Positions 29,465-38,594 of a stretch of DNA of 64,000 bases are shown here, piece by piece. Origin of the DNA: Tersicoccus solisilvae (lineage in GTDB: Bacteria > Actinomycetota > Actinomycetes > Actinomycetales > Micrococcaceae); contig NZ_BMJI01000013.1 of NCBI RefSeq assembly GCF_014643255.1, forward strand, positions 1 to 64,000, in the 5' to 3' direction. A model generated the notes under the pieces. The model did no database searches and was not told the DNA's origin. It worked only from the letters and a program-made list of their open reading frames with translations. The first letter of the stretch is position 1, and every line of letters begins with the position of its first letter. Both the position numbers and the translations under genes were made by a program.

Positions 29465-30586
29465 GTGAAGTTTGTTCGCGTCAGCCAGGCTGCGGCCGTT
29501 CTCGCAGTCGGCGCCCTCGCCCTCACCGCGTGCGGCTCGGACAACGCGACCGGCCAGGCCGGCGGCTCCTCCGCCGCCGGGTCCGGCTCGGCGGGCTCGT
29601 CGGTCTCCGGCACCCTGACCGGTTCCGGCGCCAGCTCGCAGAACGCCGCCATGGACGCCTGGAAGGCCGGCTTCTCCAGCGCCAACTCGGGCGCCACCGT
29701 GCAGTACTCGCCGGACGGCTCCGGCGCCGGCCGCAAGGCGTTCATCGCCGGTGCCGTGCAGTTCGCGGGTTCCGACTCCGCGATGAAGAAGGAAGAGCTC
29801 GAGTCCGCGAAGAAGCAGTGCACCACCGGTGCGCTGGACATCCCGGCCTACATCTCCCCGATCGCGGTCGCCTTCAACGTCCCGGGCGTCAAGGAGCTCA
29901 ACCTCGCCCCCGACACCATCGCCAAGATCTTCCGCGGCCAGGTCAAGAACTGGAACGACGCGGCGATCAAGGCCGACAACCCCGACGCGCAGCTGCCGGA
30001 CCTGGCGATCACCGCCGTCCACCGCTCGGACGACTCGGGCACCACCACCAACTTCACCGACTACCTGAACAAGGCGGCCGAGAAGGTGTGGACCGACAAG
30101 TCGGACGGCGTGTGGCCGTCCGCCCTCGGCGGCGAGAACGCCAAGGGCACCCAGGGCGTCGTCAAGACCGTGACCGACACCGAGGGCGCCATCACCTACG
30201 CCGACGAGTCCGCCATCGGCGGCACCCTGGGCAAGGCCAAGGTCAAGGTCGGCGACGCCTGGGTCGACGTGACCCCCGAGGCCGCCGCCAAGGCCGTGGA
30301 ACTGTCCTCCGTGCAGGAGGGCCGCGAGGAGCACGACATCGCGCTGACGCTGGACCGCACGCCGACCGACTCCTCCGCCTACCCGGTGGTGCTGGTCTCG
30401 TACCACGTCGTGTGCAGCAGCTACAAGGATCAGAAGACTGTCGACCTGGTCAAGGCGTTCGAGAACTACGTGATCAGCGAGCAGGGCCAGAAGGACGCCG
30501 CCGACTCGGCCGGCAACGCCCCGCTGTCCTCGAAGCTGAGCGAGCAGGCCAAGGCCGCGATCGCCACCATCAAGGTCGCTTCCTGA
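29465..30586 (+). CDS. pstS: Phosphate ABC transporter substrate-binding lipoprotein PstS
   Basis: PstS captures phosphate outside the cell for PstCAB. The signal peptide ends in a lipobox LTAC, so lipidation is on Cys23, and is followed by a Gly/Ser linker. The phosphate-binding domain shows GSGASSQNAAMDAW, FAGSDSAM and the RSDDSGTT motif. The 373-residue product starts at GTG 29465 with AAAGGA upstream; an ATG at 29411 would spoil the signal peptide. The Pho-box-like repeat precedes it and a 15-bp hairpin follows. Confidence 0.96.
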   Translation: MKFVRVSQAAAVLAVGALALTACGSDNATGQAGGSSAAGSGSAGSSVSGTLTGSGASSQNAAMDAWKAGFSSANSGATVQYSPDGSGAGRKAFIAGAVQFAGSDSAMKKEELESAKKQCTTGALDIPAYISPIAVAFNVPGVKELNLAPDTIAKIFRGQVKNWNDAAIKADNPDAQLPDLAITAVHRSDDSGTTTNFTDYLNKAAEKVWTDKSDGVWPSALGGENAKGTQGVVKTVTDTEGAITYADESAIGGTLGKAKVKVGDAWVDVTPEAAAKAVELSSVQEGREEHDIALTLDRTPTDSSAYPVVLVSYHVVCSSYKDQKTVDLVKAFENYVISEQGQKDAADSAGNAPLSSKLSEQAKAAIATIKVAS

Positions 30587-30602
30587 TCGGTCGCCGTTCG
30601 CC

Positions 30603-30638
30603 CAGGTGCCCTGCCCGGAACGTCGGGCAGGGCACCTG
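30603..30638 (+). promoter_or_regulatory. 15-bp perfect intercistronic hairpin between pstS and pstC
   Basis: CAGGTGCCCTGCCCG (30603-30617) pairs fully with 30624-30638 around a GAACGT loop, 17 bases after the pstS stop. No T tract follows. It is probably a partial terminator or a 3' stabiliser that gives more PstS than permease, a common arrangement for binding-protein operons. Confidence 0.7.
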
Positions 30639-30690
30639 CGCGGTTCACCGGTCGACGAATTCGACCTATCGTCTGAAAGGCGAATGACGA

Positions 30691-31650
30691 GTGTCACTCA
30701 CGAGGAATCAGCTGGTGGGGTCCAGCTCCGCCCCCGGACGGGGCGACACCGGCCGTGCCGGGGACAAGGTCTTCTCGGGCGCCGCGCTCGCGGCGGGGAT
30801 CCTGATCCTCGTCGTGCTGTTCGCGGTGGCCATCTTCCTGCTCATCCAGGCGCTGCCCACGTTCGGCGCGAACCCCGCCGACGTCAGCGGTGGGGCCGGG
30901 TTCGGCCGCTACATCTTCCCGCTGGTGATCGGCACGCTGATCGCGTCGGTCATCGCCCTGGTCATCGCCACCCCGGTGGGGATCGGCGTGGCCCTGTTCA
31001 TCTCGCACTACGCGCCGCGACGGCTGTCGCAGGGCCTGGGTTACGTCATCGACCTGCTGGCCGCGATCCCGTCGGTGATCTACGGCGCGTGGGGCATCGC
31101 GTTCCTGGCGCCGGCGCTCGTGCCCGTCTACGACTGGCTGGCCACCTACGCCGGGTGGATCCCGATCTTCGCCGGCCCCGCCTCGGGCACCGGCAAGACG
31201 ATGCTGACCGCCGGCATCGTGCTGGCCGTGATGATCCTGCCGATCATCACCTCGCTGTCGCGGGAGATCTTCCTGCAGACGCCGAAGCTGCACGAGGAGG
31301 CCGCCCTGGCCCTCGGTGCCACCCGCTGGGAGATGATCCGGATGTCGGTGCTGCCGTTCGCGCGGGCCGGCATCATCAGCTCGGTCATGCTCGCCCTCGG
31401 CCGGGCGCTCGGCGAGACGATGGCCGTGGCCATGGTCCTCTCGTCCGGTGGTCTGAAGGCCAGCCTGATCCAGTCCGGCAACCAGACCATCGCCGCCGAG
31501 ATCGCCCTGAACTTCCCCGAGGCCTTCGGGTTGCGGCTCTCCGAGCTGATCGCCGCCGGCCTCGTGCTGTTCGTCATCACCCTCGCGGTGAACATGATCG
31601 CCCGCTGGATCATCAGCCGCCACAAGGAGTTCTCAGGAGCCAACGGATGA
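30691..31650 (+). CDS. pstC: Phosphate ABC transporter permease PstC
   Basis: One of two membrane subunits of the high-affinity phosphate importer. The 319-residue protein has about six membrane helices and the permease EAA loop (LHEEAALALGATRWEMIRMSVLP) that contacts PstB. The RALGETMAVAMVL segment is typical of PstC. The GTG start lies after GAAAGGCGAATGAC. Its end overlaps pstA as ATGA. Confidence 0.95.
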   Translation: MSLTRNQLVGSSSAPGRGDTGRAGDKVFSGAALAAGILILVVLFAVAIFLLIQALPTFGANPADVSGGAGFGRYIFPLVIGTLIASVIALVIATPVGIGVALFISHYAPRRLSQGLGYVIDLLAAIPSVIYGAWGIAFLAPALVPVYDWLATYAGWIPIFAGPASGTGKTMLTAGIVLAVMILPIITSLSREIFLQTPKLHEEAALALGATRWEMIRMSVLPFARAGIISSVMLALGRALGETMAVAMVLSSGGLKASLIQSGNQTIAAEIALNFPEAFGLRLSELIAAGLVLFVITLAVNMIARWIISRHKEFSGANG

Positions 31651-32753
31651 GCGCCACCACCCAGATCCGCGGCCGGTCGGCCTACATGCGGGGACGTGTT
31701 CCCGGGTGGGCCCGCTGGGCGGTCCTCGCGGCCGCCCTCGTGCTCGGCGCCGCCCTCTCCTCCCTCGTGGGCTTCTCCCTGGTCGGCTGGGTCCTGTTCT
31801 CCGCCGTGCTGTTCGTGATCGGCTGGCCGGTCACCGTCGGCGTCGTCGAGGGACGGCGCAAGGGTGTCGACGCGCTCGTCTCCGCCCTCATCGTCGCCGC
31901 GTTCATCGTGGCCCTGCTGCCGCTGCTGTCGGTGATCTGGACCGTGCTCGGCAAGGGCGTGCCCGGCCTCACCGGCAACTTCCTGTCCACGTCGATGAAC
32001 GGCATGACCGGCGCCCAGGACAACCGGGCCGTCCGGGAGGGCACCGCGATCCTCGGCGGCGCCTACCACGCCATTCTCGGCAGCGTCCTGATCACCGTGT
32101 GGGCCACCGTCATCTCGGTCCCGATCGGTCTGCTCACCGCCGTCTACCTGGTGGAGTACGGCCAGGGCAGGTCCCTGTCGCGGGCCATCACGTTCTTCGT
32201 CGACGTGATGACGGGCATCCCGTCGATCGTGGCCGGCCTGTTCGCGGCGGCCCTGTTCGGGCTGATGTTCGGGCCCGGCTTCAAGGCGGGCATCGTCGGT
32301 GCCATCGCCCTGTCGGTGCTGATGATCCCCACCGTCGTCCGCTCCGCGGAGGAGATGCTCCGGATCGTGCCCAACGAGCTGCGGGAGGCGTCCTACGCCC
32401 TCGGCGTGCGCAAGTGGCGGACCATCCTCAAGGTGGTCATCCCCACGGCGATCTCCGGCATCGCCTCCGGCGTCACGCTGGCGATCTCGCGCGTCATCGG
32501 CGAGACCGCGCCGCTGATCGTGACCGCCGGCTTCGCCACGGGCATCAACGGCAACGTGTTCGCCGGCTGGATGCAGTCCCTGCCGGCCTACATCTACACC
32601 CAGATCCTCACGCCGACCTCGCCGACCAACCCCGGCCCCAGCGAGCAGCGGGCCTGGGCGGCCGCCCTGATCCTGATCATCCTGGTGATGCTGCTCAACC
32701 TCATCGCCCGGCTGGTCGCCCGCCTCTTCGCCCCCAAGACCTCCGGACGCTGA
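31647..32753 (+). CDS. pstA: Phosphate ABC transporter permease PstA
   Basis: The second membrane subunit, 368 residues, longer than many PstA because of an N-terminal extension with two or three additional hydrophobic segments (about 25-105). The core contains LTAVYLVEYG, DVMTGIPSIVAGLFA and the EAA loop (LREASYALGVRKWRTILKVVIP), then RVIGETAPLIVTAG. It is coupled to pstC by a 4-bp overlap, with pstB 39 bp downstream. Confidence 0.94.
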   Translation: MSATTQIRGRSAYMRGRVPGWARWAVLAAALVLGAALSSLVGFSLVGWVLFSAVLFVIGWPVTVGVVEGRRKGVDALVSALIVAAFIVALLPLLSVIWTVLGKGVPGLTGNFLSTSMNGMTGAQDNRAVREGTAILGGAYHAILGSVLITVWATVISVPIGLLTAVYLVEYGQGRSLSRAITFFVDVMTGIPSIVAGLFAAALFGLMFGPGFKAGIVGAIALSVLMIPTVVRSAEEMLRIVPNELREASYALGVRKWRTILKVVIPTAISGIASGVTLAISRVIGETAPLIVTAGFATGINGNVFAGWMQSLPAYIYTQILTPTSPTNPGPSEQRAWAAALILIILVMLLNLIARLVARLFAPKTSGR

Positions 32754-32792
32754 CGCCGCGCGTCAGCAGCCACCGAAACCGAAGGAAGTCAC

Positions 32793-33572
32793 GTGTCCAA
32801 ACGCATCGACGTGGACGATCTGAACGTCTACTACTCGAAGTTCCTCGCCGTGGAGGGCGTCTCGATCACCATCGAGCCGCGCTCCGTGACGGCGTTCATC
32901 GGTCCCTCCGGCTGCGGCAAGACGACGTTCCTGCGCACCATCAACCGGATGCACGAGGTGCTGCCCGGGGCCCACGTGCAGGGCAAGATGCTGCTCGACG
33001 GCGACGACATCTACGCCGCCGGGGTCGACCCGGTCACCGTGCGCAGCCAGGTCGGCATGGTGTTCCAGCGGCCCAACCCGTTCCCCACCATGTCCATCCG
33101 AGACAACGTGCTCGCCGGGGTGAAGCTGAACGGCAAGCGCCTCGGCAAGCGCGCGGAGGAGGAGATCGTCGAGACCTCCCTGCGCGGCGCCAACCTGTGG
33201 AACGAGGTCAAGGACCGCCTCGACAAGCCCGGCTCGGGGCTCTCGGGCGGCCAGCAGCAGCGGCTGTGCATCGCCCGCACCATCGCGGTGCAGCCCGACG
33301 TCATCCTCATGGACGAGCCCTGCTCCGCCCTGGATCCCATCTCCACGCTCGCGGTCGAGGACCTGATCAACGAGCTCAAGGAGAAGTACACGGTCGTCAT
33401 CGTCACGCACAACATGCAGCAGGCGGCGCGGGTGTCGGACAAGACGGCGTTCTTCAACATCGCCGGCACCGGCAAGCCCGGCAAGCTGATCGAGTACAAC
33501 GACACGAAGACCATCTTCAACAACCCGTCCGTGAAGGCCACCGAGGACTACGTCTCCGGCCGCTTCGGGTGA
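32793..33572 (+). CDS. pstB: Phosphate ABC transporter ATP-binding protein PstB
   Basis: The ATPase of the phosphate importer, 259 residues. Walker [11 protein letters not shown]-loop ([14 protein letters not shown]), signature [15 protein letters not shown], Walker [14 protein letters not shown] and the H-loop [13 protein letters not shown] are all intact. GTG start with GAAGGAAG upstream. No phoU follows; the next genes lie on the opposite strand. Confidence 0.96.
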   Translation: MSKRIDVDDLNVYYSKFLAVEGVSITIEPRSVTAFIGPSGCGKTTFLRTINRMHEVLPGAHVQGKMLLDGDDIYAAGVDPVTVRSQVGMVFQRPNPFPTMSIRDNVLAGVKLNGKRLGKRAEEEIVETSLRGANLWNEVKDRLDKPGSGLSGGQQQRLCIARTIAVQPDVILMDEPCSALDPISTLAVEDLINELKEKYTVVIVTHNMQQAARVSDKTAFFNIAGTGKPGKLIEYNDTKTIFNNPSVKATEDYVSGRFG

Positions 33573-33576
33573 GCCG

Positions 33577-33591
33577 TCCGCCCCGGGCGGA
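33577..33591. terminator. Small hairpin between convergent pstB and pit
   Basis: TCCGCC (33577-33582) pairs with GGCGGA (33586-33591) around CCG. It sits in the 33-bp gap between the stops of pstB and pit and could serve both strands. It is short and has no T tract. Confidence 0.4.
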
Positions 33592-33605
33592 GGACGACGC
33601 GCGCG

Positions 33606-34625
33606 TCAGTGGGCGAGCGCGACCAGGGGGTCCAGGGCGAGCGTGAGCACCATGCCCAGCAGCAGGCACGCCGGCACGGTGAGGATCCAGACGCCGACGA
33701 TGCGGGTGGCCAGGGGTCGGTTGATGGCGACGAACCGGTGGTTGGCGGCGGTGCCGAGCAGGCCCGCGGCCACGGTCTGGCTGCTCGAGACCGGCACGTC
33801 CAGGACCGTCGTGCCGCCGAACATCATCACGGCGCTGATCCACTGGGTCACCATCGCCCGCAACGGGTCCAGGCGCACCAGCCGGTAACCCAGCGTGTGG
33901 GTGATGCGCCAGCCCCCGGTGAGGCAGCCGGCCGCGCCGATCAGGGCGACCGCCGCGACCACCGTGCCCACGGGTCCGCCGTCGCGGTCGACGACGCCGG
34001 CGGTGATCAGCGCGGCGGTCATCACGGTGATGGAGCGCAGGCCGGTCTGCATGCCGTGCCCGAGGGCGACGACCGCGGCCCCCACGGCCAGGGCGGCCCG
34101 GTTCCGGGCGGAGAGGAACCGCACCTCCTCGTGCCGGTCCAGGAAGCCGAACACGGCGACGGCCCCGAAGCTGAGGGCGAAGGCGGCGACGGGCGTCACC
34201 AGCAGCGGCAGCACCACCGAGGGCCAGAACTGGCCGTCGATGCCGTCCAGCGCCTCGTGACCGAGCAGCACGGTGGCCAGGGAGGCGCCGACCAGGCCGG
34301 AGACCAGCGCGTGCGTCGTCGATGAGGGCATCGACCACCAGTAGGTCACCAGTCCCCAGCAGCACGCCGCGAGCACGCCGCTGAGCAGCACGCCCAGGCC
34401 GAACGGGCCGTCCGGCATGGTCAGCCAGTCCGCCACGGTGGAGCCGAGGGTCGCGCCGGCGACGCAGCCGAACCCGTTGAACAGCGCGGCGACGAGGACG
34501 GCGATCGACGGGCTGAGGGCGTGGGTGCGGACGGCGGTCGCGATCGAGTTGGAGACGTCGTGGAAGCCTGCGATGAACACCAGCACCCCGCTCACCACGA
34601 GGGTGACGACGAGCAGCAGCGACAC
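33606..34625 (-). CDS. Inorganic phosphate transporter, Pit family
   Basis: A low-affinity, proton- or metal-phosphate-coupled transporter of 339 residues with roughly ten membrane helices. The duplicated signature is visible as FIAGFHDVSNSIATAV near the N-terminus and as SQTVAAGLLGTAANHR near the C-terminus. The GTG start at 34625 is one base past the stop of the DUF47 gene, so the two are co-transcribed, the usual DUF47-Pit pairing. Confidence 0.92.
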   Translation of the reverse strand: MSLLLVVTLVVSGVLVFIAGFHDVSNSIATAVRTHALSPSIAVLVAALFNGFGCVAGATLGSTVADWLTMPDGPFGLGVLLSGVLAACCWGLVTYWWSMPSSTTHALVSGLVGASLATVLLGHEALDGIDGQFWPSVVLPLLVTPVAAFALSFGAVAVFGFLDRHEEVRFLSARNRAALAVGAAVVALGHGMQTGLRSITVMTAALITAGVVDRDGGPVGTVVAAVALIGAAGCLTGGWRITHTLGYRLVRLDPLRAMVTQWISAVMMFGGTTVLDVPVSSSQTVAAGLLGTAANHRFVAINRPLATRIVGVWILTVPACLLLGMVLTLALDPLVALAH

Positions 34626-34626
34626 C

Positions 34627-35244
34627 TCAGGATTCCCTCACGATGATCTGACCGACGTGGCTGGCCATGTCCCGCAGCAGCCGGGTGGTGCCCACCAGCT
34701 GGTCCGCGAGGAAACGGTGCCGCTCGAACCCCGTCGGCGCGTGCTCGGCGAGCAGTTCGGCCAGGTGCTTGCGGTGGGTGCTCTCCGCGCGGCGGGACAA
34801 CCGGTGCACCTCGATCCAGTAGTCCTCCAGCTCGTCGAGCGTGGTGAGCCGGCGCATCGCCCGGGTGGTGCTGTCGACCTGCAGGCTGATCACCTCGAGT
34901 TGCTCCGCGGGACGCCGGGACAGATGGGTCAGCCGGTGCAGCAGGATCAGGTGACCCGCGGCGTCCAGGCTGGTCATGACGCCGGTGAGGTGGGCGGCGA
35001 GGGCGTAGAGGTCCTCCCGGGGCAGCGGGGAGATCAGACTGGTGCGCATCCGGGTCAGCAGCGCGAACTGCAGGTTCGCGGTGGCCGCGTCGAGCTCGTG
35101 CAGGGACCCCGAGAGTCGTTGGACGTCCTGCACGGGGGCACCGAGGAGTTCACCGAGGATGCGGACCGCCTCGCCGAGCTGCTGGGCCATCTCGGCGAGC
35201 AGCTCGACCCCCTCGTTCTGCTGGGGGAACAACGTGAAACGCAC
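34627..35244 (-). CDS. DUF47 family (PhoU-like) protein, Pit partner
   Basis: The 205-residue all-helical protein begins RFTLFPQQNEGVELLAEMAQQLGEAVRIL, the typical DUF47 opening, and belongs to the PhoU-like superfamily thought to regulate Pit transport. I chose the GTG at 35244 rather than the in-frame ATG at 35298 because family members start here and TACAGT lies 6 bases upstream. It immediately precedes pit. Confidence 0.85.
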   Translation of the reverse strand: MRFTLFPQQNEGVELLAEMAQQLGEAVRILGELLGAPVQDVQRLSGSLHELDAATANLQFALLTRMRTSLISPLPREDLYALAAHLTGVMTSLDAAGHLILLHRLTHLSRRPAEQLEVISLQVDSTTRAMRRLTTLDELEDYWIEVHRLSRRAESTHRKHLAELLAEHAPTGFERHRFLADQLVGTTRLLRDMASHVGQIIVRES

Positions 35245-35333
35245 GGGGTCACTGTAACCGGCCCGCGTGAACGCGGCCGCGCACCGGCATCCGGGCATGA
35301 AGGTGGCGCCGAACCGGGAGCGCCTCTCGGCGG

Positions 35334-35354
35334 AAGGCCGCTCGAAGCGGCTTT
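35334..35354 (-). terminator. Intrinsic terminator-like hairpin
   Basis: AAGGCCGCT (35334-35342) pairs with AGCGGCTTT (35346-35354), with one G-T pair, around a CGA loop. A and T runs flank the stem, so it could work on either strand; on the - strand it ends the gene at 35520-36980 before the DUF47-pit promoter. Confidence 0.55.
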
Positions 35355-35519
35355 ATGTTGGAGCCCGGGGCTGCCACGGTTCGACGCCGTAACTCAGTCA
35401 ACTACTCGACTTCGGGCCGTGTCAAACCCTTCCGGGGCGACCCCGGCGGCGTCGCAGGTCAGGGCGCGGGACGCGGCACGTCGCCGCACCCGCCATGCCC
35501 GGGACGCCCCGGTGAGCGC
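35355..35519. other. Intergenic stretch after the polytopic protein gene
   Basis: Contains no recognisable gene. A short GGTTCGACGCC motif recalls a tRNA T-arm or the start of tmRNA, but none of the rest of those molecules is present. It is probably 3' untranslated sequence of the - strand gene ending at 35520. Confidence 0.4.
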
Positions 35520-36980
35520 TCAGTAGCGGTTCGCCGGCTCCGGGTCCCGCCCCAGCGACAAGCCGGCGAACGAGGCGACGACCAGGCTGACGCCGGCCAG
35601 GACGGCCGCCAGCGGTGCCGTGGCGGTGACGTCGCGCTGCACGATCTCGGCGGCACCGGCGGGGAGCGCCGTGGACGTCGCGAGGAAGGCGAAGCCGGTG
35701 GCCGCCGCCAGCACGAGGATGACGACGCCGCTGACGACCATGCCGCCCGGGGCGCGGGAGGTGCAGGCCACGCCGATCGCCATCAGCACCAGGCCGAGGA
35801 CGAGCGCGATCGGGCGGGTGGCGTCGGGGGCGGGCCAGCCCACGCGGGCGAACGCCTGGAGCAGATTCTCCTGCGTGGCCAGGCAGAACAGGGCAAGCCC
35901 GGGCGCGAAGCAGATCGCCGAGAACAGGCCCAGGAAGAACGAGCTGACCGGACCGGCGAGGTCCTCGGCCCGGCGGCGGGTGGAGAACGCCAGACCGATC
36001 AGGAAGAGCAGCACCCCCGCCAGGGCCGTCTCCGGTCGGAGGAACGCCTCCGCGACGGGGGCGGGCACCGACCACGCCGTCAGCTGGCCGCGCACCAGGG
36101 CGGCCGCGTCGCCGCTCACCATGGCGGCGAGGGCGGGCAGGGCGATGATCGACCCCATCAGGGGAGCGGTGGAACTGACCCGGCCGGCGACGATCACGAT
36201 GGCCACGCACAGCACACCGGCCCCGAAGCCCAGCAGGGCCAGCAGGCCGCCGCCGTCGAACGCGCCGCCGGGGCGCACGGTGCCGGTCGCCGCCTGACCG
36301 TTCATGCCCAGCAGCGCCGCGGCGATGACGGCCAGCAGCAGGCCGAGGACCAGCAGCCCCAGCTTCGCGCCGATGCCCGTCCGGTGCGCCCTGCCGGTCG
36401 CGGCGTAGGCGTCCCGGTCCTCGTCGACGGCGAGGCGGCGGTCCGACGAGTAGCCCGCGGCCCGGTCGGTCTCCTCCGGGTAGTCGTCCTGGTCCTCGTC
36501 CCAGGCCGCGCGCTCGCTGCTGATCGGCTGCGGCGCGGTCGTGCCGCGCCCGTCGTCATTCCCGTCGTCGTTCCCGCCGGCGGGCTGGCCCGTCGGCCGG
36601 TCGAACGCCTCGGTCCGGGCGCCGACCGGTTCCCTGCCGGCGGCATCCGCGCGGTCGCGATTCCCTCCGCGTCCGCGGTCCAGACCTTCGAGCGGCCGGG
36701 TGGCCGCCGAGCCGGCACCCCGGTCGTCGGCATCGTCGTCGCCGACGTACAGATCGGAGTCGTACCAGTTGCTGTAGTCCGGGCCCTTGTCGTCGCGGTC
36801 CCGGGACGAGCGGGCGATCGGCTGGGTGGGGGTGGCCTGTGTCGGCGCCCCACCGTCGAGGTCGAGGGGCTGCGTGCGGTCCGTCGGGGTGGTGCGGATC
36901 GGCTCCGTCGGGGAGGACGACCCACGGCTCCTACGGGCGTCACGAGTGTCGTCGGGCTGGTCCTCTGGCCGGATCTGCAT
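35520..36980 (-). CDS. Unrecognised protein with a long acidic disordered N-terminus and a multi-helix membrane domain
   Basis: I do not recognise a family. Residues 1-200 of 486 are rich in Asp, Arg, Pro, Thr and Gly (DRDDKGPDYSNWYDSDLYVGDDD), predicted disordered and very acidic. From about 205 there are eight or so hydrophobic helices ending near 470. The layout suggests a membrane protein with a large cytoplasmic acidic arm. The ATG at 36980 has TAGGCT 7 bases upstream, leaderless spacing; the longer open frame beyond it is non-coding in character. Confidence 0.65.
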   Translation of the reverse strand: MQIRPEDQPDDTRDARRSRGSSSPTEPIRTTPTDRTQPLDLDGGAPTQATPTQPIARSSRDRDDKGPDYSNWYDSDLYVGDDDADDRGAGSAATRPLEGLDRGRGGNRDRADAAGREPVGARTEAFDRPTGQPAGGNDDGNDDGRGTTAPQPISSERAAWDEDQDDYPEETDRAAGYSSDRRLAVDEDRDAYAATGRAHRTGIGAKLGLLVLGLLLAVIAAALLGMNGQAATGTVRPGGAFDGGGLLALLGFGAGVLCVAIVIVAGRVSSTAPLMGSIIALPALAAMVSGDAAALVRGQLTAWSVPAPVAEAFLRPETALAGVLLFLIGLAFSTRRRAEDLAGPVSSFFLGLFSAICFAPGLALFCLATQENLLQAFARVGWPAPDATRPIALVLGLVLMAIGVACTSRAPGGMVVSGVVILVLAAATGFAFLATSTALPAGAAEIVQRDVTATAPLAAVLAGVSLVVASFAGLSLGRDPEPANRY

Positions 36981-37066
36981 GCCTGCCAGCCTATCGGCGG
37001 GGCCGGCCGGCGGGCCGGGAGCCGGGGCGTTTCGCGCGGCGGGCTCGGTTCGGGTGGCCGCGGACC

Positions 37067-37714
37067 TCAGTCCAGGTGGCCGCGCCGCCAGGCCTCCGCC
37101 GACGCCTCGAGGTCCTCCGCCGTCTTGATCAGCCGGTGGGACCGGCGGGTCAGCTCGCTGGCGTACTCCGGCTTGCTGGTCTCGGCGTCGTCGGCGACGT
37201 TCGTCTGTCCCAGGGCGACCACCCGGCAGAACGCGGCGCTGCGCTCGAGCGCGACGTCGAACTCGCCGTCGAAGGCGCCGGAGAGGATCGCGTCCGCCAT
37301 CTCGCGCATCTCGACCGCGCCCGGCGGCTCGGCGGCACCGGCCACCACGTTGGACACCTGCGCGACCGACTGCCCGGCCTGGAAGAACTGGGCGATGCGC
37401 TCCGGGTCCCGCTGGGCGGATGCACGGATCGCGTACAGCCGCCACAGGGCACCGGGCAGGGAAACGGCGGGGCTCTCGGCCCACATTTCGGCGATGGCCT
37501 CCAGGCCCTGCTTGTCGGCGAGCTTGACCAGCCGGCGGGTCACCTCGGGGTCCTCGGACGCGCGCCCGTGGTGCACGAGGGCCCGGGCGGCCAGGTGCGC
37601 CGCCTCGGAGATCCGGACCGGGTCCGCACCACCCTCGTACGCCTCGAATCCCGCCGGGTCCATCTGCACGGGGCGGTGGGGTCGGGGTGCTGAAGAGCTG
37701 GGCTTCTCGCTCAT
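37067..37714 (-). CDS. Conserved actinobacterial protein of unknown function
   Basis: The 215-residue, soluble, helical protein opens with a short disordered segment, then VQMDPAGFEAYEGGADPVRISEAAHLAARALV, LPGALWRLYAIRA, AGAAEPPGAVEMREMADAIL and FDVALERSAAFCRVVALG. I recognise this as a protein conserved across actinobacteria but cannot give a function. The ATG at 37714 is preceded by TATCCT with a 7-base gap, a leaderless promoter; the open frame extending to 37849 is therefore not used. Confidence 0.7.
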   Translation of the reverse strand: MSEKPSSSAPRPHRPVQMDPAGFEAYEGGADPVRISEAAHLAARALVHHGRASEDPEVTRRLVKLADKQGLEAIAEMWAESPAVSLPGALWRLYAIRASAQRDPERIAQFFQAGQSVAQVSNVVAGAAEPPGAVEMREMADAILSGAFDGEFDVALERSAAFCRVVALGQTNVADDAETSKPEYASELTRRSHRLIKTAEDLEASAEAWRRGHLD

Positions 37715-37781
37715 GCCCGTCAGGATACGCCCGGGAGGCGGGACCGCGACGACCGATCCGGCGGACCGGTCGGGACGCGGC

Positions 37782-38573
37782 TCAGAGCCGGGCGTTGGCC
37801 AGCACCGGCAGCGTCCGGCGGGTCCGCGCGACGACCCCGGGATCGACATCGGCGATCAGCAGGTCCGCCCGCCCGTCGAGGGTGGCGACGGGGAACCCCA
37901 GCGGGTCCACCAGCGCGCTGTGCCCGACGCCGGTCGGGGCGCCCTCCTTGACGGGGACGCCGGTGACGGCGGGGTCGGCCTGCCCGGCTGCGGCGACGTA
38001 GGCCGTCGCGTCCAGCGCGCGGGCCCGCACCAGCAGGTCCCACTGCTCGGTCTTGGTCGGGCCCGCGCCCCAGGACGCGCACACGGCGATCAGCTGGGCG
38101 CCCTCGGTCGCCAGCCGGGTGAACAGTGCCGGGAAGCGCACGTCGTAGCAGGTGGCCAGGCCGACCGTCACGTCGTCCACGGTGAAGGTGACCGGCGCGT
38201 CCCCGGCGTCGACGGTGTCCGACTCGGCGAAGCCGAACGCGTCGTAGAGGTGGATCTTGTCGTAATGGGCCTCGACGCCACGGCCGGTGGCGAGCAGGGT
38301 GTTGCGCACCTTCCCGTCCGCCCCCGGCGTGAACATGCCGACGACGACGGTGACGTCGTGGTCCGCGGCGACCTGCCGCACGGCGTCGGCCCACGGCCCG
38401 TCGACGGGCTCGGCGATGTCGGTCAGCCGGTGCCCGAAGGCCCGCATCGTCGCCTCGGGGAACACGACCAGCCGCGCCCCCTGGGCCGCCGCGCGGGCGG
38501 TGTACTCGCGGACCAGCGCGAGGTTCTCCGCGGCGTCGGGTCCGCTGTTGATCTGGGCCAGGGCGATACGCAT
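37782..38573 (-). CDS. Carbon-nitrogen hydrolase (nitrilase superfamily)
   Basis: The 263-residue protein has the Glu-Lys-Cys catalytic triad of the superfamily: Glu40 in VVFPEA, Lys106 in HYDKIHLYD and Cys142 in ATCYDVRFP. It resembles the omega-amidase/deaminated-glutathione amidase branch, but the substrate is not decided by sequence. The start is ATG 38573 with a GGAGGAGG-type ribosome-binding site; the upstream in-frame codon at 38603 lies inside the operator. It is divergent from a GntR regulator and probably belongs to its regulon. Confidence 0.85.
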   Translation of the reverse strand: MRIALAQINSGPDAAENLALVREYTARAAAQGARLVVFPEATMRAFGHRLTDIAEPVDGPWADAVRQVAADHDVTVVVGMFTPGADGKVRNTLLATGRGVEAHYDKIHLYDAFGFAESDTVDAGDAPVTFTVDDVTVGLATCYDVRFPALFTRLATEGAQLIAVCASWGAGPTKTEQWDLLVRARALDATAYVAAAGQADPAVTGVPVKEGAPTGVGHSALVDPLGFPVATLDGRADLLIADVDPGVVARTRRTLPVLANARL

Positions 38574-38594
38574 CGAACTGCCTCCTCCTCGTGT

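Noticed and set aside
35365-35420. GGGGCTG...GGTTCGAC stretch resembling the beginning of a tmRNA or a tRNA T-arm
   Set aside because: No tag-peptide frame, no acceptor partner and no room before the next gene; the match is limited to a few bases.
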